Positions 35,910 to 46,549 of a DNA stretch of 64,000 nt are shown here, piece after piece; the stretch's first letter is position 1; each line of letters opens with the position of its first letter. A model generated the notes under the pieces. That model saw nothing but the letters and a program-made list of their open reading frames with translations. It did no database searches and was not told the DNA's origin. This stretch comes from Tillandsia leiboldiana (lineage: Eukaryota > Streptophyta > Magnoliopsida > Poales > Bromeliaceae). The position numbers were made by a program, and so were the translations under genes. Location of the stretch: NCBI GenBank assembly GCA_029204045.2, contig CM055073.1:26124718-26188717 (forward strand), written 5' to 3'.

Positions 35910-36180
35910 TTTTTTTAAAAAATAATGTAACGAGGGATACAAAAAGTCACATTCCAGTTTAATTTCAAAAAAACAATGTAACAAGAGTGACACAAAAAGT
36001 CACATCCTAATTTAATTTCAGAAAAATAACGTAGCGAGGGCGACACAAAAAATCACATCCCAATTTAATTTTAAGAAAATAACGTAACGAGGACCACACA
36101 AAAAGTCACATCCCAATTTAATACAGAGATTTTTTATTAAAAAAAAAGATAGTGAGGACAACACGAAGTCACATCCATCT
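35910..36180. repeat. Tandem array, unit about 53 bp, five units
   Basis: Each unit has AATAACGTAACGAGG, then CACAAAAAGTCACATCCCAA, then TTTAATTT or a variant. Units start near 35920, 35972, 36025, 36078 and 36140, the last most diverged. The array sits between the dead copia copy and the low-coding region below. Confidence 0.85.
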
Positions 36181-36349
36181 ATAGAAGAATATAAATGCGC
36201 AGTATGTACGGAGCGTCCCCCGGTGTTTCGTACTGCCTTGGCTTCTTCTCCGCGTTGTGCGCTCTGCGTTACCTGTGCCCACATGGGTTTCCCTTCTTCT
36301 CTCTCTTTTTTTTTCTCTCTTCTCATCTTGGCCCGAGTCTCTCTTCTCT

Positions 36350-37050
36350 CTCTCGCTCCCTCTCCTTCTACAGGTGGCCTTCTCCCCTACGCCATATTCG
36401 CATCTCCTCCCTCTAATCTCCCGGTCGCCTCGCCGTACGGACGCGCGGCGCTCTCTCCCCTCCGGTTCCCCCGCACTCTCTCTTCACATGGGAGGATCCC
36501 TCTCCTCCTACAGATGGCCTCCTCTCCTAGCCCATTTCCGCATCTCCTCTCTCTAATCTCCCGGTAGCCCCGCCGTACGGACGCGGTCCGCTCGCTCTCC
36601 CCGGTTTCCCCGCACTCCCTCTTCACATGGTAGGAAGCTTCTATGCTCTTCTCTTCCACAGATGCCCTAGCCCCTCTTCCATTGTTGCTCGGATGTGATG
36701 ATGCCCTACGCCGCCCCCCCCCCCTCCCGACGCGGTTTCCCCGCACTCCCTCTTCACATGGTAGGAAGCTTCTATGCTATTCTCTTCCACAGATGCCCTA
36801 GCCCCTCTTCCATTGTTGCTCGGATGTGATGATGCCCTACGCCCCCCCCCCCCCCCCCTCCCTCTCTCCCCGTTGCGGTTTGGAGCCCCTGTTATTGGCC
36901 CGAGCGAGCGGCTGGTCGTGGATCCGAGCCTCACCGAGACACCTACCCCCCCTCCCTCTCTCCCCATTGCGGTTTGGAGCCCCTGTTATTGGCCCGAGCG
37001 AGCGGCTGGTCGTGGATCCGAGCCTCACTGAGCCACCTACTACCTTCATC
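36350..37050. repeat. Stacked local tandem duplications in GC/CT-rich sequence
   Basis: Three adjacent duplications occur: a unit of about 135-140 bp repeated at about 36352 and 36491; a unit of about 131 bp at 36602 and 36733, sharing CCCGCACTCCCTCTTCACAT with the previous set; and a unit of about 94 bp at 36871 and 36965 (GTTGCGGTTTGGAGCCCCTG). Poly-C runs separate some units. The reading frames here are Ser/Pro/Leu-rich by composition and follow the duplications, so I do not call a gene. Confidence 0.75.
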
Positions 37051-37229
37051 TCCCTCTCGGTTCGGCCCCCCCTATTCTTCCACTGAGTGGGTGAAGGCAG
37101 ATCTGAGGTTTATGGAGGTACCTATGGCTGGTGGTAGCTTCGGATATATGCCTCTGTACACCTGGCCATCTACATGCTACCTTCATCATTAATCTGGTCT
37201 GTTCATCTTCACTCTTCCTCTTTAGAAGT

Positions 37230-37242
37230 TTGGCTATAAATA
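37230..37242 (+). promoter_or_regulatory. TATA-box-like promoter element
   Basis: GGCTATAAATAGCCC is a strong plant-like TATA context. About 30 bases downstream lies a CA-rich stretch suitable for initiation (ACGCACACATCTCC). It may be a captured promoter. No downstream open reading frame is recognisable. Confidence 0.35.
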
Positions 37243-37249
37243 GCCCATA

Positions 37250-38885
37250 ATGTGGAGACCCACGCACACATCTCCCATCTCTCTGCTTTGCTTAATTTTT
37301 ACTCTTGATATTGCTTGCCCTAACACTGAGATTAGTTTGTTACTATATATCTGCCTAGAAAGGAAATATGGAAAAAAATTGGAAAAAATTTGCTTAATAA
37401 TTTAGTAATAATAAAACAAAAAAAAAAATATTTGGACTGTCCTACTTCGAATTTCCTTAACCGTTGCTAAGCAGATTAAACACCTTATATTTTTGATGGT
37501 GCTATTCTCTTACATTGAGGACTGGATTCACTCCACTTAAATTTATGCTTTTTAAACTCCAGCGGATAAAGTGCAAATAGCTCTATTTGTTAACCCTTTT
37601 TTCTTTTGCATTTTACCCTCTCTTTTTTTGACATTTTCCTGTAAATTCCGCTTGGAGAGTTGGTTCATATGTAGTTGAGACCATGTATTATGATGGTTTA
37701 TGAGTTGCTTCTTCATTTGTAGATTGGTTCTTTTTTTCTTTTGTTCCATAAAGTATACTCCACAGTTGTTAATTGGTAGTTAAACATATTATGACACAGC
37801 AAAAATATAATACAAATGCTTGGTTTTCCTTCTCTCATTCTCTATTTCTTACTTTGATTTTCGTGATGGCTACAAGTTCCTAAATTCCCTTTGTTTTTAA
37901 TTTGTTGTTGGAAATTTCCTACTACTTTTGTTAATAGTCATATGCCAATTTGTGATGAAAGGGACACATAAAATCTGAAAGGGGCACAAACTCAGAAAAA
38001 CATGAAAACCTTACTTTTTAGCACCTTTTTGTTGAACAATTCTGCTTCTACTCACCTAATAATGTAACATACTTCAATTGCTCTTTTAATCTTTTGATGA
38101 ATGGTGCTTTACAAGTCCAATTTATCTGCTAAGGACAGCAACATTATTCCACTGAATCCCAAAGAAAAAAGAGTTCAGATACTTGCAAAATATATTTTCT
38201 GTTAATTGCAGTGGATTAACTGAATAACTATTCAGTATTATACTGTAGCAACACAGGATAAAGTTGTTCCACTTGCTTTGTAAATCTGTGAGCAGATTTG
38301 TGGGCAAAAGTTATGCTTTGTTCATCTAAAAAAAAATTGTGCGGAATTTCTCTTTCCTTCGATTGATCCGTGCCATGGTGTGGTGTACTGTGCTGTTGTT
38401 TCCTGGACAGTCTCTCTGATTGGGAAGTTAATGTTATTTTCCTCAATTAATGTTACTTATATATACCCTTTTTGGTTTCTTGTTTTCCTGAATAGATTCT
38501 ATTATATACTCCCGTTTTAGTAAACATATCCTCTTACACACTGATTGGTAAGTTAATGTTATTTTTCTCATTAATGTTGGTTTTTGTTCTTCTCTGGTTT
38601 CTAAAAACTGATTCGTAGACAAGCATTTTTTAGTTCCCTGTTTTACTGAAAAGGTTAGGCATGAATTAAAATTTTCACAGATTATTTAGCTATTTCAAAT
38701 TAAGGTTGTACATATATAACTCTCAAAGGAAGCTACACCAAAACAGGGCAGCTAAACTAAAAAAAAATTAAAGTATATGAGGTGATGATGATTCGATGCT
38801 GCTCATTTGAACAACAGTTATTTATCACGTTCAGTTATTCGAATTGACGCAAGCCTGAATCTCTCTACTTTCCTTCGAATATTGG
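37250..38885. other. AT-rich intergenic or intron-like DNA, no gene seen
   Basis: T-rich sequence without a conserved reading frame. A few short open stretches (for example around 38098-38203) have no recognisable similarity or convincing splice context. I support no feature in it. Confidence 0.6.
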
Positions 38886-38887
38886 GT

Positions 38888-39050
38888 CATGTCATAAGAG
38901 TTTTATGGTAAGGCAACTTAGACGGCCTAAGGCAACTATTGCAACCATTTCACTCTGGATAGAATTTTCATATCATAAGAGTTTTATGGTAAGGCAACTT
39001 GGACAACCTAAGGCAACTATTGCAACCATTCCACTCTTGATAGAATCTTG
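38888..39050. repeat. 81-bp tandem duplication
   Basis: Two copies of a segment starting TCATAAGAGTTTTATGGTAA (38892 and 38973), each with AAGGCAACTATTGCAACC, differing at a few bases. Confidence 0.85.
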
Positions 39051-39535
39051 GATCGAAAAGTAGAAGATTTTGTGGATAGATATTAATGTGATTAACCAAA
39101 AGTATATCTGAGAGCATATCTAAGCCTCTATTACTTACTCTTTACTGTTATGTGCTGTTTGCTCTCTACTTTGGTCGGCAAAGGAATGTTGCCTGTACAC
39201 GATTCGTTTGAGTTCTCTTTTGTGCTGCACATGGTTTGCACTGTGTACATTGTTGGTCTCCTATTGATGGTGCAAATTGATTGTAGGATGCAATTAAATA
39301 TTTGTGAATAAATTGTAGAATACAATTAAATATTTGTCAAGGATTTTTGTTGTTCTTGCTCTCATAGATCAAGTGTATCTTTGCAATTTTGGCCAACATA
39401 ATATCAAGATCCTCTAACCGTCTACTATAATTAATATATTATTACTCTCAATAAAATTGCAAAGTATCCAAACAGGCAATCGATTTGCTTGGTACTCATC
39501 AAATCATGTGCTATGGAAGGTTGACTTCTTTGCAG

Positions 39536-39573
39536 GTTAAAGAGTTAAACTCATATGTCGCTCTCAATAAACA
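39536..39573 (+). pseudogene. Exon-like fragment resembling an NPSN SNARE exon
   Basis: A 38-base open segment with a T-rich tract plus TGCAG acceptor on the left and GTAAGT donor on the right. It encodes V-K-E-L-N-S-Y-V-A-L-N-K plus two bases. Novel plant SNARE proteins (NPSN11 type, Qb-SNAREs of cell-plate membrane fusion) carry a very similar stretch in the region before the SNARE helix. This is recognition from family knowledge over only 12 residues. I could not find neighbouring NPSN exons, so if correct it is a captured fragment rather than a gene. Chance similarity cannot be excluded. Confidence 0.4.
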
Positions 39574-40524
39574 GTAAGTTTTCATCCCTTGCACTAATTC
39601 TGCGCTTATTTATGCATATGCTTATTAAGTCTCTGTAAATTGGATTGTTTGATTGGAGACTTTATGCTCACAGGTTTTCTTGGTTGAAATGCTGTATTCT
39701 GATCTCGAATACTGTGCTTATTCTAATAGCGTCAACTCAGAACACCAATCAATATGTAGGGAGTGCAATACTTCCCTCAAGATGGAAAATGAATGAACTT
39801 ACAAGACAAATACAAAAAAACATTAATTGGGGAATCTACCTGTAACTTGTGTGCTCTAAAAATAATGTCCTTAAAGGAATAGTATGTCAGGTAGGACGCA
39901 CTTTATCATTTAAGTGTGACATTACATCGTAAACATGTCTTTTAAGGAGCAGTAATTGAAGAACATTCATGCAAAAATGTGGGCTGGAGCCTGATTTGGT
40001 CGCACTTGTGAGTACCATTCTAGCTTCTGCTCAAATTGGATTTTTTAAATTGGGTTTCAGTCATTTCATCTAAAGTAATCCTGCAAATATAATAAAAATG
40101 CAAATATACGGATTAAACTTCAACTTATTTCTAATTGGGAAGAAGTAATAGAGATAAGAAAAGTAATTTATGTGGACAAATTGAATAGTTACCAAGTTGT
40201 TAGAGATAAAATTTTATTCTGCTCAATTAATTTTTTTTCATGGTTCCCTTTAGTATATGGTAATAAAACTTTCTTGATGTTCTATTGCATATAAAGTGGA
40301 CTGCTTCAACAAGTACCCCGAAACAAAGAACAGAACTGGTCCTCTCTCTGCGTCACCTACTAAACAACAAACTAAACAATTTCTAATAACCTGCTAAACT
40401 TCAAATTCTTTTGAGTGCATCACTTCCTGAACAAAAGAACTTATCTCCAAATATATGGAAATTTGATCCTTATATTTAGAAAATTACTTGAAATCACTGA
40501 AATTATTTTTAACTTACTTTGCAG

Positions 40525-40677
40525 GGTGCTTCTCTACCTGCTGATGGTAACAGAATACAAGGACGAGAAGAACAAAAAGAAGATGATGATAAAATTGAAG
40601 AATTGATCAAAAAACAGCTGCTGCAACTACTGGTGCTTCCAACTACTGATGCTGCTTCTTCTCCCGGCTACTATTGA
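40525..40677 (+). pseudogene. Terminal-exon-like segment, 50 codons, unrecognised
   Basis: A TTTGCAG acceptor at 40518-40524 is followed by 50 open codons ending in TGA. The peptide is charged in its centre (R-E-E-Q-K-E-D-D-D-K-I-E-E) and then Leu/Gln-rich, which could form a short coiled coil. I do not recognise the family. Whether it belonged to the same gene as 39536-39573 is unknown. The neighbouring frame at 40415-40606 overlaps it and looks like a shadow. Confidence 0.35.
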
Positions 40678-40809
40678 TTCTAATTCTGCTGAACTGTTCC
40701 TGGTTGGCAAATACAAAAGAAATAAGTTACCCAACTTACATTTGATCCTAAAAATTTTAATTTAATCCTAAAATATATTGCCCAACCTCCAGTTAGTATA
40801 GTTTTTGAA

Positions 40810-41010
40810 TGTAAATGTTACCGCACTTTGCTAATCATTTGTAAATATTGTTGTCGTTCTCCAAATGCAGAGTAGATTCTATTGTCAATTTGTAAGTTTA
40901 TGTTCCTTCTGTACGTTTGTAAGTTCGTGAATGTTACCGCACTTTGCTAATCATTTGTAAATATTGTTGTCGTTCCCCAAATACAAAATGGATTCTATTG
41001 TCGATGTGTA
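40810..41010. repeat. 116-bp tandem duplication near the Helitron-like 3' end
   Basis: AATGTTACCGCACTTTGCTA begins at 40814 and again at 40930. Both copies continue through AATATTGTTGTCGTTC and GATTCTATTGTC. Confidence 0.85.
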
Positions 41011-41367
41011 AGTTTTTTTCTATTCTTCTCTTCTCTGCAAGCTGCATTCCTCTCATGAAATGTGTCCATTCTCTTTGCTGTTTATGTATCTAAAATTTAC
41101 TATTCTTTTCTTTCTAAGCTACATTTGTCTCTTCTTCTCTTCTCACCTTTTGTTTTTTTGCTTAACATCTCCTTGGCTATATTTCATGTTTTGCGTTTCG
41201 TAAACATTTATTATTTTCCCTGCCTGTTAACTCTGGATGAACTCGGTAGACTATTGCGTTGCCTTTTGACAATTGCGTTGCCTTTTAACTACAAGGTTAT
41301 TTTGTAGATTAGGTAATAGTTAACGAAAAAAATAAAATAAAAAATAATATTTATTGAATAAATTCTA

Positions 41368-41395
41368 CCCGCGGCGCAGCGCGGGCCTTCACTAG
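41368..41395 (+). other. Helitron-type 3' terminus: hairpin plus CTAG
   Basis: CCCGCG, loop GCGCAG, CGCGGG, then six bases, then CTAG at 41392-41395 with T after it. This is the classical plant Helitron 3' end arrangement. Confidence 0.7.
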
Positions 41396-42151
41396 TTATA
41401 ATTTAATGCACAGATTTTGTCAATATTTTAAAATTTTAATCACAGTGATTCAACAATATTAAGTTGAGCTAGTAACATTAATATGATATTATAAATATTT
41501 AATTGTTTTTTTTTATTTTTTATAAAAAATATGTATATTTTATTATTTTTATATCATGTTTAATTATTAAATACTGATTTTTAGTTACGTAGATATAAGT
41601 TTTCAAATTTTATTTTTTTAGAATTATTCTATGCTAATAGAAAATAAAACTAATTAAGTTGATTTTAAATCATTGAATTTTAATGTAACTTGATAAAATA
41701 AACTCAATTAGCTTTTTTAAAATTAGGCTGGTTTATCAGTTCGATAGTTGAACTACCGATTCAAGCAACTCAAAATAATTTTTTAATTCATTCAATTCTA
41801 ATATTTGAACCGAACCGATTTATAGACTAAATCACGATCAGACTAGTCGAATCGAAAAGTTCAACAAGGTTTTAAAGTAATTGGATTTTGCTTAGATTTT
41901 ACACCATAAAAAAAAAATAAAAAATGATGAGGGTAAATAATTAAATTGTGTATAAATTGTATACACCTTTGTAAGTTGGTTGCTAAAATATGACACTGGT
42001 AGGTTTTGAAATAGTTTTGTATATAATATATAATATGATTAAAATTTTTAATCTAACTATATTATTTTAGGTGGTGGTTAGACTCGAAAGATTAAGAGAA
42101 TTAAGTGTATGAGGACTAGAGTAGTTTTATGATGAGTGACCCCTGGAAAGC
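41396..42151. other. AT-rich DNA between the Helitron-like end and element C, no gene seen
   Basis: Strongly AT-rich, with poly-A/T runs and no reading frame of note. I recognise no transposon termini within it. It is probably host DNA that received element C. Confidence 0.6.
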
Positions 42152-42156
42152 GAGAC
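42152..42156. repeat. Left target site duplication GAGAC of element C
   Basis: GAGAC precedes TGTCACGCCCC at 42157; the same bases follow the right LTR at 56314-56318. Confidence 0.95.
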
Positions 42157-44903
42157 TGTCACGCCCCGGCGTCTAAACTGCGATCCGGGCTCGCCACCAG
42201 ATCCGCCGCTCATACGGGAAGCCCCGTATAGACGAACCGACTAACCTGCAAAAGATCAACTACACTTTACAGATATCAGAGCTGAAAAGTAAACTACTGA
42301 AATAAATATATACAACTCCTCAAATAGTACATGCAAGGTACTCACAAAACATAAGCCTCTCCAAAATAATAAAACTCTCAAAATGTAAAAAGTAGATGAT
42401 ATAACCAAAAATCACTGACAGTACTAATACATCACCAAAAGGGGGTACAACTACCCTCTCAGGAAGAAAACTGGTAGGGATCTAGCTCGCTACTCCCTTA
42501 CCTCGGTCAGCAGGATCAGCAACAGGAGCAGCAGGAATTGGAGTAGAGGTCACTGGGGAAAAATCACCATAGTGGGTGTGAAAACTACATCCCACAGTAG
42601 TTCTCAGTGGGTACCGCCAACAAGCTCGACGGTCTACTAAGTCTTCTAGAGGCATAAAATAACAAATGCAATACCGAAAGAAAAAGAGCTGGAAAATAAC
42701 TCTACAGCTACTATGCCTCAATCTAAATGCTCAAAGAGTGATACAGATGGAAACATGATGCATCTACTATCTCTCAAAATATAGACACCCAATCTATACT
42801 GACTACCACATAGGGTCCAGTCAAATTTGTGCCTATCTACTGCCGTTACATCCAAGGAGGACCGGACTTACGTAGGGCGTCCGTGACTGCCAAAACTGGC
42901 CCAGCCAGAAGGATTGCGTCGACAAGTCACGATAGCAAAGTAACAGGCCCAGTTCCGGAGCGGCACTCGAGGGGCGCGACCCCACCGAGGAAAGTATCCG
43001 CGCATCTCTGTCGAGCTCAATGCGGCTCATGCAGGCTATAGTCCAAATCCACGATCAACAAGATCGACAGTAACCCACAATACCAACTCTCACTCATAGG
43101 CTGGAAAACCACACAGCCAGGACCCACCGTCGACTCAGACGGCTCCCAGAATAAAATACTGATCTAAACACTGCTATCAAACTCCACTCGGCCCCCAGGC
43201 GCGAGTGTAACATGCATCCCACAACAACACGACTACTCGGCCCACTACCCGGGTAAGGAAACTCTAAGTCCAGGTGAAAGAATGAATATAAGTGTGGGAG
43301 TGTCTAAAAAATAAATAAACTAGCCAAAGTTGGAGTTTTCTACTAGTCTGGTTAAGCATGTAATATATGACGGGGTGCTAGGTCAAGTTCTAATGATAAC
43401 AATAATTTAACATATTTAGGGAGCAATAAAATAACACTGATCAACATAGCAACACAAGGAGTATCAATTTTCTCTTTCTAGCATGTTTCCTAATACAACT
43501 CAAAATCATGCATGTTCCGTACTCAATAGAGTTAATGAACTGTCCATCGGTTTTGAAGACGAAGCAAACCCACCTGGATGTGCAAATCGATCCAAAGTCC
43601 AAAAAGGCTGAAACTGAACGGGGACAATCTTCAGATTCCCACGATTCCAACAGGCCCAAAAACACCCAAAAACTCCTCCTGGGTACAAAGATATGGTCCA
43701 AACATTACAATCAACACAAAATTTCCAAGTTACAACTGCTGAAAAATCAGTCCTGAAGATGTGCAAATACCACCTGTGAGATAAACTCCAAAAATTTCAA
43801 TAAAAATACGACGGCGATCCTCGCGAAGCGTAGATGTCAATCGAATCCTCACACGTCGAAATACGATACCCGAGCACAGAGATAAAAATCCCAAAATGCG
43901 CTGCTGTTTAGGAAAACCACCAGCAAAATAGGGGCTTAAAGATGTACCAGAAACTCCTAAAAAAACTCAAATATGGTAGGAGTGGAAAATACGATAATCA
44001 TAGATTTACCTCTCATGAATCCGACGCCGTGAAAATCATCCAAAAATTCCATCGGAGTAGCTCTGTGAACCTAGTAGACCAAAACGCGACGGAAACGGGC
44101 CACCGAAGAAAGAACGTCACACTGCGCTAACTCGTCGAAGACGTCGATGCCACGGCCTCCAAAAAATCCGAGCCTCCTTCACAAGATGCAGAACAAGAAG
44201 ATCAACAAAGTTGCTAGAGGACTCCAGAGGATTTGGGCTCGGGAAAAAGCCCAAAATCGAAGAGGAAGGGGCCTATTTATTTATAGGCTTTTCCCAAAAA
44301 AAAAGCCAATTGGGCTTTTGGGCCCAATCTTCCGGGCGCCCGGGGGGTTTCGGGCTGCTACAGTGCCCGAACCCGCCCCGGCCCGGCCCACAAAATCGCG
44401 CCCGGAACGCCCTAAGGCCGCCACATGTCCCCTTCGCGCCCCCCGCCCCCAGCGCACGCGCGCTCGCTAATCGCGGCGTGCCGCGTGGCCGGGCGGTCCA
44501 TGGCAGGAACCGTGGGCCGCGGTTCACGGCGGGCCGCTCGGGTCACTGCGCCCGCTAATGAGCGGGCGACACGTGGCCTGGCGCGGTCCACCGTGCGGCG
44601 CGGTTCGCGCGTTGTCGCGCGTGCGTTGACCCGCCAATCAGCGCGTGGCACGTGGCACTCCGCCGTCTTCGCTAGTCCTGGTGCACGCCAAGTGGGCCGT
44701 GGACTGCCCCCCCCCCCCCACTCCCCCGAAAAATCGGCCCGTTAGGCCCGTTTCGCCCGAAAATTGTCGATTTTCAACGTTTTCACGCGCTGAGTCCGTT
44801 TTTGGCATCCGTTTGACACACAACGGGCTTGATACACCAATAATAGGTGTTTTCTCACCGCCGACTACCCAGACAGGTCGTACGGAAAAACCGGGACACC
44901 ACA
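42157..44903 (-). mobile_element. Left (3') LTR of element C
   Basis: A 2747-bp LTR. On the minus strand it starts TGTGGTGTCCCGG and ends GGGGCGTGACA. It contains a TATA box reading TATAAATAAATAGG at 44272-44285 and CACGTG motifs near 44570 and 44649. It also has a run of C at about 44707-44718. Noncoding. Confidence 0.92.
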
Positions 44904-44915
44904 TCCTCCCCCACT
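44904..44915 (-). other. Polypurine tract of element C
   Basis: On the minus strand AGTGGGGGAGGA abuts the LTR start, identical to element B. Confidence 0.85.
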
Positions 44916-44975
44916 AAAAGAAAGTTTCGTCCCCGAAACTAAGAAAACAAAACAGACGTACCTCAGTCAGAAGCC

Positions 44976-45577
44976 TCGAACAGGAAAGGATAGGTATCTC
45001 TTATCACCGCCTCTAGCTCCCAAGTGGCCTCACACTCCTCGTGATTGCTCTAGAGAATCTTCACATACGGTATAGCTCGGTTGCGCAATTCTCTCACCTC
45101 ACGAGAGCCAGAATCCACAACGGGCGCTCCTCGTATCCAAGGTCCTCACCGAACTCCAGTGGGGTGAAGTCAATCACGTGCGAAGGATCGAAGACATATC
45201 TCCTCAGAACTGAGATAAGAAAAACATCATGAACTCCTGCCAGGCGTGGAGGAATGGCAACACGGTATGCAACAGGGCATACTCTCTCAAGTACCTCAAA
45301 GGGTCCAATAAAACGGGGACTGAGCTTTCCACGAACTCCAAATCTCCGGACCCCTTTTGAAGGTGAGACCTTCAAAAAGACATAATCACCAACCTGAAAT
45401 TCTAGGTCTCACCGCCGAGTATTAGCGTAACTCCTCTGTCGACTCTGGGTTGTCTCAAGATGTCAGCGAACCAATCTGACATTTTCCTCTGCCTCCAGCA
45501 GTAAATCAGGTCCCAAAGTCCTCCTCTCACCCACGTCACTCCAATATAAGGGCGACCGACACTTGCGTCCATACAAC
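44976..45577 (-). pseudogene. Element C pol, integrase C-terminal end and chromodomain-like tail
   Basis: The downstream end of pol, cut off by solo LTR D. An open piece at 45094-45375 encodes the integrase C-terminal domain ([16 protein letters not shown]) up to the chromodomain. A frameshift near 45107-45113 then breaks the tail. Upstream, a stop lies near 45413 and further damage follows before the Y-G-R-K-C-R-S-P-L region at about 45540-45577. Non-functional. Confidence 0.88.
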
Positions 45578-45582
45578 ACTTC
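45578..45582. repeat. Left target site duplication ACTTC of solo LTR D
   Basis: ACTTC directly before TGTAGTGG at 45583, matched by ACTTC at 49041-49045. Confidence 0.95.
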
Positions 45583-45910
45583 TGTAGTGGCCCTGGTTCC
45601 CATGCAACGTTCTTCCGATGAATCCACTGTTAGAACACCTAGTGTTGGTGTATCTGGCCCATGGTGCATCAATGGGATGCCACTGATGGACCCTGTGAGA
45701 TATCATTTGATGTGTTGGCCTTCGACTAGGTTTGCCGAAATTTCTGAAAAGAATTAGGCCAAACAGAGGTTGGAAATGGATTCAGCACGGAAAAATGCTT
45801 GAAAACGGCTATTTGCTTGTTTGATTCTGAGTCCGGATGCCCAAAAACGGACTCCCGAAAGATTTTATTGGTTTCTGGTGCATGGGAGGGGCCGTAGACC
45901 GCCGGCATGC

Positions 45911-46407
45911 CACGTGGCGGCCTATCATTGGCCGGTTTGCAGCGCGCGGTCCACCGAGTAGCGCGGCTGGGTGCACAGACCCGGCGCATGGACACGTGGC
46001 ACCGCTTGATTGGCGGGCTCAAGGCGCGCGGTCTACCGGGCGAGCGCGCCGGTGCATGGACCAAGGCAGGGGACAGTGGCAGCCTCCGGTTGGTCGGTGC
46101 ATGCGGCGCGGTCCACGGAATTCCAAAGCTAGATGCGTGGACCGGGTGTAGGGGACACGTGTCGCCTTGTGATTTGCGGGCGCACCGGGCGCGGTGCACG
46201 AGGGCCTGGGCTGGCGCCTCGGGGCGCGTGCGCACGTGGGAGCCACGCCGCGCGACCGGCGCGGGCGCCGACCGGTCGGCGGGTCAACCGGCTGGACACG
46301 TGGCGCCCGCTCATTGGCGGGCGCCAACCGCCTTTCTGTGCGGTGGGAGGCCACATGGCAGCCTGTGGGTGGCCCGCACAGCTGTTTGCTGTTCGGCGGG
46401 CCACGTG
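45911..46407. promoter_or_regulatory. CACGTG array in solo LTR D
   Basis: Six CACGTG sites in 500 bases upstream of the TATA box, in the same arrangement as the element B LTRs. It shows that the array predates the divergence of D and B. Confidence 0.55.
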
Positions 46408-46541
46408 GAATCACCTGGAGGTTTCGGGCGTGAACAGTGTTGGGCCGGGCCCAACACTGTACAGCCCGAAACTTTCGGGCACCCGGAAATTGGGCCCAAA
46501 AGCCCAATGAGAGCTTTTTGGATTTCTTTTCGGGTTGGGCC

Positions 46542-46549
46542 TATAAATA
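46542..46549 (+). promoter_or_regulatory. TATA box of solo LTR D
   Basis: TATAAATA within GGGCCTATAAATAGGCC, about 960 bases from the LTR start, the position of the TATA box in the element B LTR. It could still promote transcription outward to the right, into element C antisense. Confidence 0.65.

Larger units (their letters stand above)
36180..41395 (+). mobile_element. Probable non-autonomous Helitron (3' end clear, 5' end not found)
   Basis: The right end has the Helitron signature: a GC hairpin (CCCGCG at 41368-41373, six-base loop, CGCGGG at 41380-41385) about six bases before CTAG (41392-41395), followed by host T at 41396. Upstream there is no Rep/helicase coding; instead the region holds CT-rich leader-like DNA, a TATA box, several local tandem duplications and exon-like pieces with good splice signals, as in gene-capturing Helitrons. 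A 5' TC terminus could not be placed, so the left boundary is only a guess and may lie anywhere after the copia fragment. No TIR or target duplication is visible, consistent with Helitron insertion between A and T. Confidence 0.55.

Noticed and set aside
40415..40606. 63-codon frame MHHFLNKRTY...
   Set aside because: Crosses the predicted splice acceptor at 40524 and reads the exon-like segment in another frame; probably a shadow.
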